From: an uncultured Synergistaceae bacterium
GTDB taxonomy: Bacteria; Synergistota; Synergistia; Synergistales; Aminiphilaceae
DNA length: 58,614 nt
Assembly (NCBI GenBank): GCA_937868015.1
Contig: CALMLW010000351.1
Span: 1-58,614, forward strand
Direction: 5' to 3'
Shown: positions 35,746 through 43,258 of the stretch, piece after piece
Layout: the number at the start of each line of letters is the position of its first letter
How positions within the stretch are numbered: position 1 is the stretch's first letter
Notes under the pieces: generated by a model
Database searches by the model: none
What the model saw: the letters and a program-made list of their open reading frames with translations, nothing else
Told to the model about the DNA's origin: nothing
Translations under genes and position numbers: made by a program

Positions 35746-37453
35746 CGTTGGCCACGTCGACCCGGATGTTCCCCAGGGGGGTTTTCACCCGCACCCCTAT
35801 CCCGTAGGCCCCTTTCAGCTCGCTGAAGCTGAAGCTCTCTCCCAGGTCCTTGTCCCAGGCCATGCCCGTGTCGTAGAAAACCACGAAGGAAAAGTTCTTC
35901 TCGAAGGGCACCCGAAGCTCCACGTTGGCCAAAAACATCTCGTCCCCTTCGTAGCGGTCATCCTTGAATCCCCTCACCGTGGTGCCGCCGCCCACGAAGT
36001 ATTGTTCCGCCCAGGGGAGGGCCCCCGAAGAGAATCCTGCCCGCATGCGAGTGGCGAAGATGATGGGATTTTCTTCCTCATCCACCTTGTCGAAGAGATC
36101 CACGTAGCGCGCCAATCCCCGGATGGGGAGGTACCATCGGGCTTCCAGGCTGTACTTCGTGAAGCTGTACTCCCCTCCCAGCGTCTCCAGGGCCTGATCC
36201 ACCGTCAGGACCTCCAGATCTCCCTTAGGATAAGGGGTATACTCGTCCAGGTTGTTCCTGGTAAGGCTGGCCTGCACCGTGAAGATCTTGCCGCTCAACA
36301 GATTGTTTCGGCTGTAGTAGGGATCAAAATCCCCCGACTTGGGGATGACCTCCGTATCGTGCCAGTCCAGCGTGACGAACCAGCTCATCTTGGAGTTCCC
36401 CCGGAACTTCTTCCCGAAGCCGTAGTAGACCCCCGTCTTTTTCTGGTCGTACTTCACCGACTCCACGTCGTCCCCCTGGTCAGAGCTGGCATAGCGCATG
36501 AGGTCCTCCCAGGTACGCTTGTAAAAGCCCGCCTTCCATGCGTAGTGGGTATCGTCCATGTAAGGTTCGGTGTAGTTGATCCAATACTGCTCTTTCTTTC
36601 CCGTCTCGAACCCCACGGAGACCTTGTGCCCCAGCCCCTTCCAGTTGCTGTCATCGTAGCCGAGGCCGCCGCTCCATCCGCTGGCGGAGCCGTGGCCGAT
36701 GGAAAAGGTCATCCGCCCCGTCTTCTGCTCCTGTACCGTGAGAATCAGGTTTACCTCTCCGTCGGACTCTCCGGGCTCGAAGCCCACGCTCACGTCTTCG
36801 AAATAGTTCAGCCCCTGCAGGCGGTTGATGGAAAATCGCAGCAGGGTGGCGTTGAAAAGATCTCCCTTCTTGACCCGGAGTTCCCGGCGGATGACATGGG
36901 TCTTGGTCTTGGTGTTCCCCTGGATGATGATATCTCCGACCCGGGGCTCCACGAGCTTCACCGTGATGACGCCCCCGTCCACCTGGACGTCGAGGACCCG
37001 CATCATGACGTAGCCGTCTTTTTGGTACTTCTCCTTGATACGATCCAGGTCGTGCTGGAAAAACACCCGGTTGAAGACGTTCCCCGGGGCGGTGAAGAGC
37101 ACCGAACGCAACGCCTCCGCCGAGTACACCGTGTTACCCTCGAAGCGAATGTCTTCTATTACTGGATTTTCATGCACAAGAAAGGTCACGGCCACTCCGT
37201 CGGACTGTTCCGACAGACGGCTGTCCACCACGGAGAAAAAGCCCAGCTCGTAGATGGCCTCCACGTCATTTTTCAGTCGCTCCCGGTCCAGAGGTTCCCC
37301 CACCTTGGTATCCACCGCGCTCAGGATGTGGGCCGCCACCACCTGGCTATTGCCCTCCACGGAAAGAGAGACCACCAGCGGCTCCGCCGCCCAGGCCGCG
37401 CCTCCCCATCCCAGGAGAGCTCCCCACAGAAGAAACGCCATCAACCGCTTCAC
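35699..37453 (-). CDS. bamA: Outer membrane protein assembly factor BamA, short three-POTRA form
   Basis: Inserts beta-barrel proteins into the outer membrane. 584 residues: signal peptide 1-22, about three POTRA domains (roughly 27-250) and a 16-strand Omp85 barrel (about 255-584) with the hallmark VRGF in GGGTTVRGFKDD and a C-terminal FGFGELF ending in Phe. E. coli BamA has five POTRAs and about 800 residues, so this form is reduced. GTG start 37453 follows GGAG. Position upstream of lpxD is classical. A TamA or other Omp85 role is possible but less likely given the neighbours. Confidence 0.93.
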   Translation of the reverse strand: MKRLMAFLLWGALLGWGGAAWAAEPLVVSLSVEGNSQVVAAHILSAVDTKVGEPLDRERLKNDVEAIYELGFFSVVDSRLSEQSDGVAVTFLVHENPVIEDIRFEGNTVYSAEALRSVLFTAPGNVFNRVFFQHDLDRIKEKYQKDGYVMMRVLDVQVDGGVITVKLVEPRVGDIIIQGNTKTKTHVIRRELRVKKGDLFNATLLRFSINRLQGLNYFEDVSVGFEPGESDGEVNLILTVQEQKTGRMTFSIGHGSASGWSGGLGYDDSNWKGLGHKVSVGFETGKKEQYWINYTEPYMDDTHYAWKAGFYKRTWEDLMRYASSDQGDDVESVKYDQKKTGVYYGFGKKFRGNSKMSWFVTLDWHDTEVIPKSGDFDPYYSRNNLLSGKIFTVQASLTRNNLDEYTPYPKGDLEVLTVDQALETLGGEYSFTKYSLEARWYLPIRGLARYVDLFDKVDEEENPIIFATRMRAGFSSGALPWAEQYFVGGGTTVRGFKDDRYEGDEMFLANVELRVPFEKNFSFVVFYDTGMAWDKDLGESFSFSELKGAYGIGVRVKTPLGNIRVDVANGDNETETQFGFGELF

Positions 37454-37504
37454 CCTACGCCCAACTCCCTTCGCTAGAAAAAGGGCGAGAGGCGGGGTTT
37501 CGTC

Positions 37505-38152
37505 TCAATCCCCCACCACGCGCACCGACGCATCCCGGAGTGCTCGCTCCCCCACCTGCACCAACGCCAGAAGATCTTCCGCCGGAAGGCCTCCCCCCTC
37601 TGTTGCCCGGGGTAGGTCCTCTTTTAAAACCGCGCTCCGCCCCGCGCCAGAGGGGCTCTTCCTCTCCGGCGGCACCCCGCGCCCCGCCGCTCGGGCCCCT
37701 GCGTCCCGCCGAAGGGCGCCCTCCTCTTCGGAAGAGAGCTGAGACCATTCCCCCGCCCCTTGGCGAAGGGCCCCTTCGCCCAACCTCGTCCTCAGGGCCA
37801 GAATCAAAGACTGCTCATCCCGGGTGACGAAGGCCACGATCTCCGGCACAAGAGAGGGGGACGGGGCCCCGGAGGGGTCATCGAAGGCCAGGGGGTGAGC
37901 CACCGCCAGGATGACCAAGGCCCCCACCAGGGCTCCTCGCAGGGCCGCCCCTCCTCGAAAGGGACGCCTCCGGGTCGATTTATCCACGGCCGAAAGCTCA
38001 TCCCAGAGGGCCCGACGGGCGAGGTCTAGGTCCGTCCGGGCACACTCCATCTCGGCCAACGCTGCCTGCCACTGACCAATTCTACAGGCTTCCAGGCAAC
38101 GGTCAAGCCATCGCTGCACACGCCTAATCTTTCGCTCCACGGGGCACCACAC
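37505..38152 (-). CDS. Single-span membrane protein downstream of a sigma factor
   Basis: 215 residues, not recognised. A basic, helical N-terminal part of about 65 residues contains four cysteines (CPVE, CLEACRIG, EMECAR). It is followed by one membrane span (ALRGALVGALVILAVAHPL) and a charged C-terminal region that would be periplasmic. This topology, and its place just after a sigma-70 factor gene on the same strand, recall membrane anti-sigma factors. The Cys spacing does not match the usual HxxxCxxC zinc motif, so that role is only a guess. GTG 38152 is the longest start; GTG 38140 has AAGGGTG upstream. Confidence 0.7.
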   Translation of the reverse strand: MWCPVERKIRRVQRWLDRCLEACRIGQWQAALAEMECARTDLDLARRALWDELSAVDKSTRRRPFRGGAALRGALVGALVILAVAHPLAFDDPSGAPSPSLVPEIVAFVTRDEQSLILALRTRLGEGALRQGAGEWSQLSSEEEGALRRDAGARAAGRGVPPERKSPSGAGRSAVLKEDLPRATEGGGLPAEDLLALVQVGERALRDASVRVVGD

Positions 38153-38258
38153 CCTTCACTTCCAAGGGAACCGCCGCCTTATTCCGACGCCCTCGTCCTC
38201 TTGGGGGGATCGGAGCAAGGCTCTCCTCCCACCATGACAAGGTTATCCCCGGAGCGCC

Positions 38259-38852
38259 TTATCTTGTGGACCCCTCCAACCCCATCCAGAGGCGCAGCTT
38301 CGCCAGGGCCCGTCGCTGAACCCGGTAGACGTAGCTCACATCCACCCGAAGCTCTTGCGCGTAATCTTTTGCCCTCGTCCCCTGCACCACCAGCTCGTCG
38401 ATCACGGCGCTCTCCCGGTCGCTCAAGGAGGCCATGCCGTCCCTTAGGGCCAAGGCCCAGTCCGGAGACATGGAGTCATCGTTCTGCTCCATGAAGGGCT
38501 CCACGTCCTCCACCGGCAAGGGGGCCCGAGACTCCCTACGCTGGAGGAAATTCACCATGTGCCCCCGCACGCGATAATAGGCGTAGGTGCTAAACCGGGT
38601 GCCCTTTTCCGGGTCAAAACGGTCCACCGCCTCAATGAGGGCCATCATCCCCTCTTGCACAAGATCGGGAAAGGACGACCGAGAAACCTGGAACTGGCGG
38701 ACAAACCAAAAGACCAACGGACGGTATTTGAGGATGAGGGACTCCCGCGCCCCTTCGTCTCCTGTCTTACACCGCCGCCAGAGAAGGCGATCCCCCTCTC
38801 CTTCCGAATCCTGGGGCGAAAACATCGCCCCCTGTGCTTCTTCTGAAACCAA
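38259..38852 (-). CDS. RNA polymerase sigma-70 family factor
   Basis: 197 residues with regions 2 and 4 but no region 1 or 3. Region 2 includes KYRPLVFWFVRQF, FPDLVQEGMMALIEAVDRFDPEKGTRFSTYAYYRVRGHMVNFLQR, the core-binding and -10 recognition block (here quoted in parts). Region 4 is LSDRESAVIDELVVQG ... KDYAQELRVDVSYVYRVQRRALAKLR, a helix-turn-helix. The pattern is nearer to SigH/sporulation-type or alternative factors than to RpoD. It heads the envelope operon, so it could link that operon to an envelope signal. A TGGTATAAT extended -10 lies about 135 nt upstream. Confidence 0.9.
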   Translation of the reverse strand: MVSEEAQGAMFSPQDSEGEGDRLLWRRCKTGDEGARESLILKYRPLVFWFVRQFQVSRSSFPDLVQEGMMALIEAVDRFDPEKGTRFSTYAYYRVRGHMVNFLQRRESRAPLPVEDVEPFMEQNDDSMSPDWALALRDGMASLSDRESAVIDELVVQGTRAKDYAQELRVDVSYVYRVQRRALAKLRLWMGLEGSTR

Positions 38853-38986
38853 GGTCGCACCACCCCTCAGAGGGCGCTCCGTCCTTTTCGGGCGTCGCCG
38901 CCATCCCGCTTCCTTGCCGAATCCGGCCCGATCTCGACCTTCGAGAGCTTCCGGCTCACTCCTTTCTCCGGAGCAAGCCGAGAGTG

Positions 38987-38995
38987 ATTATACCA
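38987..38995 (-). promoter_or_regulatory. Extended -10 promoter toward the sigma factor / envelope operon
   Basis: On the minus strand the sequence is TGGTATAAT: a consensus TATAAT (38987-38992) with the TGn extension. No good -35 hexamer is present at 17 nt. It is the best candidate for the first promoter of the bamA-lpx-kds operon. Confidence 0.55.
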
Positions 38996-39194
38996 GAAGC
39001 TTCCCCCGTCGAGGAGTCGACGCCAAAAGTCATGATCCCCTGGAAAATCATCTCCCGGTCGAAAACCCCAAAACGGCCACCCTCCGGAAGTATCATACCT
39101 GTAGCCGGAATTGCCGCCGAATACGTTTGTCCTTGGGATGTATTTTGGGGCGCCGCATATAGTGACAAGAGGGAGGGAGAGAGAGGGGGAGGGG

Positions 39195-39227
39195 AAAAAT
39201 GATCCCCCGCAGGGCCCTGTGTGATCT
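39195..39227 (-). terminator. Possible terminator after the tRNA cluster
   Basis: GATC ... CAGGGCCCTG ... GATC followed by ATTTTT on the minus strand, about 25 nt beyond tRNA-Thr. The stem is imperfect, so confidence is limited. Confidence 0.35.
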
Positions 39228-39251
39228 TGGGCGCGGGGGCGTTTTCGGCGC

Positions 39252-39327
39252 TGGAGCCGGTGTCCGGACTCGAACCGGAGACCTGCGCATTACGAGTGCG
39301 CTGCTCTACCAACTGAGCTACACCGGC
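39252..39327 (-). tRNA. tRNA-Thr (anticodon CGT)
   Basis: Full cloverleaf: acceptor GCCGGTG/CACCGGC, D arm GCTCAGTTGGTAGAGC, anticodon stem-loop GCGCA-CTCGTAA-TGCGC with CGT, T arm with GGTTCGAGTCC, and an encoded CCA. It reads ACG codons. Confidence 0.95.
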
Positions 39328-39331
39328 AAAT

Positions 39332-39407
39332 TGGCGGTCCCGACGGGGTTCGAACCCGTGCCGCAGCCTTGAAAGGGCTGTGTCCTAGACCACTAGACGA
39401 CGGGACC
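39332..39407 (-). tRNA. tRNA-Glu (anticodon TTC)
   Basis: Acceptor GGTCCCG/CGGGACC, anticodon loop CTTTCAA (TTC) on a CAGCC/GGCTG stem, T loop TTCGAAC, discriminator G and encoded CCA. Four nt separate it from tRNA-Thr. Confidence 0.95.
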
Positions 39408-39411
39408 GCGC

Positions 39412-39487
39412 TGGTGAGTCGTCTGGGATTCGAACCCAGGACACCCGGATTAAAAGTCCGGTGCTCTACCGCCTGAGCTAACGACTC
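39412..39487 (-). tRNA. tRNA-Lys (anticodon TTT)
   Basis: Acceptor GAGTCGT/ACGACTC, D arm GCTCAGGCGGTAGAGC, anticodon loop CTTTTAA (TTT) on CCGGA/TCCGG, T loop TTCGAAT and encoded CCA. First gene of the three-tRNA transcript Lys-Glu-Thr. Confidence 0.95.
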
Positions 39488-39520
39488 CCGGTACTCGTGT
39501 GGCCACGTGCAACGGCGGGA

Positions 39521-39550
39521 ATCTTATCACGCCCGCCGGGGGGGCGTCAA
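39521..39550 (-). promoter_or_regulatory. Promoter of the tRNA-Lys-Glu-Thr operon
   Basis: On the minus strand TTGACG (39545-39550), 18 nt of GC-rich spacer, then TAAGAT (39521-39526), about 33 nt upstream of tRNA-Lys. The -35 lies in the loop of a CCGGGGGG/CCCCCCGG hairpin (39536-39568) that follows the antiporter gene. Confidence 0.65.
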
Positions 39551-39583
39551 GACCCAAAAGCCCCCCGGTACGCCAGAAGGGAT

Positions 39584-41029
39584 CTACTTCTTTCCGAACT
39601 TGCTGAGGATCTCCCCCACGGCGGAGTCCACGTTGCCGATGTCCACGAGGAGGGACAGAATATCCCCGGGCAAAAGCCTGGACTTTCCCGCAGGGGCGAT
39701 GATGACGTCGTCCCGATTTATCATGGTGATGGTGGTCCCCACGGGGAGGGATAGGTCCATGATGCGACACTCTCCCTGGTAGAGGTCGTCGTCGATGTAA
39801 ACCTCGATGAGCTCGTAGCTGGTCTCGTGGGCGGTGATCAGCTCCATGCTCTGACGGGATTTTTTCTGTCCCTTCACGGCCAACCCCAGGGCGTCCGCCA
39901 ACCGGCCTATGGTGGTTCCCTGCGTCAGGATGGAGCATAGCACCGCCAGGAAGACGATGTTAAACATATGGTGATTGGGGTCCAACCCCGCCGCCGCCGG
40001 GTAGGTGGCCAGCACGATGGGCACCGCCCCCTTGATGCCGCTCCAGGACAGAAACGCCTTGTCCTTGAGGGAAAGCTTAGCCAACCCCGTGCAGACGAGG
40101 ATCGCCACGGGCCTTCCCACAAAGGTGATGGCGACGAAAAGCCCCACGGCGGGCATCCAAATGGCCGGAAAATCCTTGGGAAAGACCAAAAGTCCCAACA
40201 GAACGAAGAGTAGGACGTTGGCCACAAACGAAAGAGCCTCGGTGAAGGAGGATATGCCATACTTGTAGGGAAAGCTTTTGTTTCCCATGGTGAGCCCCGC
40301 AAAGAACACGGCGAGCATGCCGCTGGCCTGGCAGAAGTTTGCCACTTCGTGGGTCAAGATGATCAAGGCGATCAGGAAGAGGTAAAAATACCCCAGGTCG
40401 ATGTCCCGGATCTTCTTGAAGACGAAGACCCCTCCCAGGCCGAAAAGGACCCCCAGCCCCACTCCCCCTAGGAGCTGCCACAAAAAGCTCGTCACGGTCT
40501 CCAAGGTTCCCACGTGGGCCCCGGTGATGAGCTGGATGACAAATACCGTGGAAATGATTGCCATGGGGTCGTTGGCGGCGGACTCTATTTCGGTGATGGA
40601 AGTGAGACGTCTGTTGATGGACCGAGTTCGCAGGATGGAAAAGATGGCGGCGGCGTCCGTGGAGGAGATGATGACGCACAGCAGCAGGGCCGTTTTCACC
40701 TCGAATCCCGTTATCAAAACAAAGGGCAAAAGAGCGGCGGCGGCGGTAAGAAGCACTCCCCCCGTGGCTAGCAGCATAGTGATCTCGAAAACGGGCCTCA
40801 GGTGATCTTCTTTTGTACCAAAACCTCCGGCGAAAAGGATGAAGATCAACGCCCCGTTGGCCACCCTCTGGGTCAGGGAGGCGTCATCGAAGTATATGAG
40901 GCCGGTGACGTCGCTTCCAAAGAAAATCCCGATGGCTAGAGCGATCAGAATCAAAGGCACGTTCAATTTACGGGAAATGAGGGCCAAAAATACCACAAAC
41001 ATCAGGATTATAGCGGTGGTGGCAAGCAT
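39584..41029 (-). CDS. Cation/proton antiporter, CPA1 CvrA/NhaP2 type
   Basis: Inner-membrane K+ or Na+/H+ antiporter. 481 residues: about twelve membrane helices (residues 1-395) with the CPA1 core motifs SSTDAAAIFSILRTRSI, ESAANDPMAI (the ND of the ion site), FFAGLTMGN and SGIKGAVPIVLATYP. A C-terminal cytosolic TrkA-C-like domain follows (about 410-481: IDDDLYQGECRIMDLSLPVG ... GDILSLLVDIG). ATG start behind TTAGGAGGAATAA. It stands alone upstream of the tRNA cluster. Whether K+ or Na+ is preferred cannot be read from sequence. Confidence 0.9.
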   Translation of the reverse strand: MLATTAIILMFVVFLALISRKLNVPLILIALAIGIFFGSDVTGLIYFDDASLTQRVANGALIFILFAGGFGTKEDHLRPVFEITMLLATGGVLLTAAAALLPFVLITGFEVKTALLLCVIISSTDAAAIFSILRTRSINRRLTSITEIESAANDPMAIISTVFVIQLITGAHVGTLETVTSFLWQLLGGVGLGVLFGLGGVFVFKKIRDIDLGYFYLFLIALIILTHEVANFCQASGMLAVFFAGLTMGNKSFPYKYGISSFTEALSFVANVLLFVLLGLLVFPKDFPAIWMPAVGLFVAITFVGRPVAILVCTGLAKLSLKDKAFLSWSGIKGAVPIVLATYPAAAGLDPNHHMFNIVFLAVLCSILTQGTTIGRLADALGLAVKGQKKSRQSMELITAHETSYELIEVYIDDDLYQGECRIMDLSLPVGTTITMINRDDVIIAPAGKSRLLPGDILSLLVDIGNVDSAVGEILSKFGKK

Positions 41030-41201
41030 TTATTCCTCCTAAGAGGGGCTAACGAGGGGCAAAGGGCCCGCCGGATCCCCCCCACCCCGACGATCCCTTA
41101 CGGGAGGGGAACTTTTTTAAGACCTCGGCGGCGGGGGAGGCCCCGCGAACCGTCGCACTTTTCCGAAAAAAAACTTATGATCAGAGGGCGCCCCTAAGGC
41201 G

Positions 41202-41864
41202 TCAGAGGGGCCTTTTATCCCCAAGGGGGCGCTCCGGGGGAAAGGCCACGAGGATCCCCTCTTTTTCCGGATCGCCCACCCCTTTCAGGGATCGCAACAT
41301 GCCCACGATGCTTCCCCGCAGGAAGTCCGCCACGAAGTCCTTGAGGGGCAAGGGCTTCTCCCCCACGAAGACCCGGGCGCTTCGGGCGCTTTTTCGAACG
41401 AGCCCTTCCACAAAGTCCCCCAGGGCCTCCGGCCGATCGAAGCAGGACACACCCTTATTATCCCCCGGGGTCTCCATTTTTTTACTCGATCCCGGGTACC
41501 ACGCCACCACCCCCGAGGTCCCCTCGGGGAGGTCGTCCGGATCGCCCACCCAGATCCGGGGCAGGGGTAGGGCCTTACCCCCCTCCAGAAGCACCAGATC
41601 CCCCCCGGGGAAGCACTCCCGGACCAGATCCTGGGGAGAGAGATCCCCCCGACGCTCCAGGCGAAAGCCGTCGGCGCCCCAGTGGACCGCGATGCCCTCC
41701 TGGGAGAGGATCTTTCCCGTGTCGGTGCCCTCCTCCCGAAAAAGGGCGTGATCGCTGTGTTTGACGTACCCCACCCGGAGTCCTCGATCCCCCAGATAGC
41801 GCACTAAAAAGCGACACAGAGTGCTTTTTCCCGTGTTTTTGAGTCCACTCACCGCCAGGATCAT
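41202..41864 (-). CDS. mobB: Molybdopterin-guanine dinucleotide biosynthesis protein MobB
   Basis: GTP-binding adaptor for attaching GMP to molybdopterin. The N-terminal P-loop is MILAVSGLKNTGKST (GxxxxGKST at residues 7-15), followed by VGYVKHSDHA, DTGKILSQEGIAVHWG and LVLLEGGKALPLPRIWV, all typical of MobB. I chose ATG 41864 because GGAGGAG lies 8 nt upstream. Upstream in-frame ATGs would read through that ribosome binding site. About 220 residues, longer than E. coli MobB (about 175). The C-terminal ~60 residues (FVGEKPLPLKDFVADFLRG) may be an added domain. No moa/mob partner is in the window. Confidence 0.88.
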   Translation of the reverse strand: MILAVSGLKNTGKSTLCRFLVRYLGDRGLRVGYVKHSDHALFREEGTDTGKILSQEGIAVHWGADGFRLERRGDLSPQDLVRECFPGGDLVLLEGGKALPLPRIWVGDPDDLPEGTSGVVAWYPGSSKKMETPGDNKGVSCFDRPEALGDFVEGLVRKSARSARVFVGEKPLPLKDFVADFLRGSIVGMLRSLKGVGDPEKEGILVAFPPERPLGDKRPL

Positions 41865-41904
41865 GCCATTCTCCTCCTTTTTGGAAAACATGACAAATCT
41901 CTCC

Positions 41905-41933
41905 GCGACAATTTTCCCTTTAGGCATTATAAT
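41905..41933 (+). promoter_or_regulatory. Promoter of the HD-GYP gene, overlapping a divergent -10
   Basis: GCGACA (41905-41910), 17 nt, TATAAT (41928-41933), about 50 nt upstream of the HD-GYP start. The ATTATAAT core is symmetrical, so a minus-strand TATAAT is also present at 41926-41931, pointing toward mobB. Confidence 0.5.
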
Positions 41934-41981
41934 ACCTTCGTTCCCGTTCCATGTTAAAACTATCCCTAGGAGGAAGGGCCT

Positions 41982-43136
41982 TTGGAACGAGTCCGCTTCA
42001 TCCCCATAGCTCAGCTTGCCGATTGTGGAGGCACGGTGGCGGAAGATATCGTCTCCCCCACCAAGGCGTTGCTGTTGCCCAAGGGAACGGAGTTACGATG
42101 GATCCAGACCTCCCTCCCCTCCGTGGTCCGACGCCTGTCGGAAGCGGGCATAGGGCGCGTAGCCGTACAGGACTCCCTTGAAACTTCCATGGAAAGCTTG
42201 GAGGAAGTGCTCCAGACCCTCTCCCCCCCCCAGCTCTCCCAGGTGAACCACTCCCTCGCCCGCCATGCCACACGGCAGATCGGGGACGTGTATTCCCGCA
42301 TCGAGAACCACCAAGTCACCCCGGAGGACTTGGGGCATCTTATGGACACCGGGAAGACCTTGGCCCGGGAGATCGCCCGCACCACCCAGATCTCCCTCTC
42401 CCTAGGGCGAGTGAAGGAGCAGGACGAGTATACCTTTGTCCATTCCCTCAACGTGGCCCTCCTGAGCGGCTTTCTGGCCCACCGCATCCTGGGGGACCCG
42501 GCGGCGGTGGAGTCCATCACCGTCGGCGCCCTGCTCCACGACCTGGGAAAGGCCCTCATTCCCCGGGAGGTCCTCAACAAGCCCGGGAAGTTGAACGACC
42601 AAGAATTCGCCGTCATCCAACGACACCCGGAGGAAGGGCACTCCATGGCGGTCCAGAACGGCGTCGTCGACGAGGTGGCCTTGGCCGTGGTGCGCTTCCA
42701 CCACGAACGCTGGCGCGGGGATGGCTATCCCCATAAGCTAAATGGCGAAGAAATCCCCCTTCCCGCCCGCATCTCCGCCGTGGCGGACGTCTTCGACGCC
42801 CTGACCACCGCCCGGGTGTACAAGGGTCCCATAGCCCGGGACCAGGCGATTTCCATGATAGTCACCAGCGGGGGATCCCACTTCGACCCCGCTGTCGTCC
42901 GAACCATGCTCCTCGCCCTGGGACTCTATCCTCCGGGGATGCTGGTGGAACTGGCCGACGGCAGCGTGGGTACCGTGGTGGCCGCCAAGGAAGGAGATCT
43001 CATGCGCCCCCTGGTGCTTTTGCAGGTCGACGGCCGCGGGTTCTCCGCCCCTCCCGCCACGGTGGTGGACACCTCCACGAGCCCTTCCCTTTTCATCCGC
43101 CGCTCCCTGGGGGACATGGAAAAAAGATCCCTCTAG
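41982..43136 (+). CDS. HD-GYP domain phosphodiesterase
   Basis: Probable cyclic-di-GMP phosphodiesterase. 384 residues: an N-terminal region of about 120 residues of unknown type (not a recognised receiver or PAS domain), then the HD-GYP domain (about 140-330). Catalytic residues look intact: HSLNVALLSG, LLHDLGKALIP, HPEEGH, HHERWRGDGYP and AVADVFDAL. The family motif is HHExxDGxGYP; here Arg replaces the Asp, giving RGDGYP. The TTG start at 41982 is set by AGGAGG 8 nt upstream and by codon use. It is soluble (no membrane span seen). First gene of a short plus-strand pair. Confidence 0.9.
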   Translation: MERVRFIPIAQLADCGGTVAEDIVSPTKALLLPKGTELRWIQTSLPSVVRRLSEAGIGRVAVQDSLETSMESLEEVLQTLSPPQLSQVNHSLARHATRQIGDVYSRIENHQVTPEDLGHLMDTGKTLAREIARTTQISLSLGRVKEQDEYTFVHSLNVALLSGFLAHRILGDPAAVESITVGALLHDLGKALIPREVLNKPGKLNDQEFAVIQRHPEEGHSMAVQNGVVDEVALAVVRFHHERWRGDGYPHKLNGEEIPLPARISAVADVFDALTTARVYKGPIARDQAISMIVTSGGSHFDPAVVRTMLLALGLYPPGMLVELADGSVGTVVAAKEGDLMRPLVLLQVDGRGFSAPPATVVDTSTSPSLFIRRSLGDMEKRSL

Positions 43137-43258
43137 CATCCGGACTTTCGCGAAAAAAGCCCCACGACTCCGACCCCGCCGAAAGGCCGGTACTTCCGGA
43201 CCCCGGAGCGATGAAATCGTCATCATCGTGGAACGCCGCGCCGCCCCCAGGAAGGGAC

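Larger units (their letters stand above)
38853..39251. other. Intergenic region between the sigma factor gene and the tRNA cluster
   Basis: About 400 bases without a convincing gene. Contents: an extended -10 promoter reading toward the sigma factor (38987-38995), a purine-only tract GGGAGGGAGAGAGAGGGGGA at about 39171-39190 continuing to 39194, and a palindromic stretch with CAGGGCCCTG and a T5 tract at 39195-39227 downstream of tRNA-Thr. A 46-codon frame on the minus strand (39096-38956) is open but unsupported. Confidence 0.5.

Noticed and set aside
35054-37477. 807-codon plus-strand open frame over bamA
   Set aside because: Antisense to bamA, no ribosome binding site, and composition typical of a shadow frame.
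38956-39312. 118-codon minus-strand frame before the sigma factor gene
   Set aside because: It starts inside tRNA-Thr and runs through the purine tract. The inner ATG at 39096 gives a 46-codon frame with no clear ribosome binding site. The promoter for the sigma factor lies within it.
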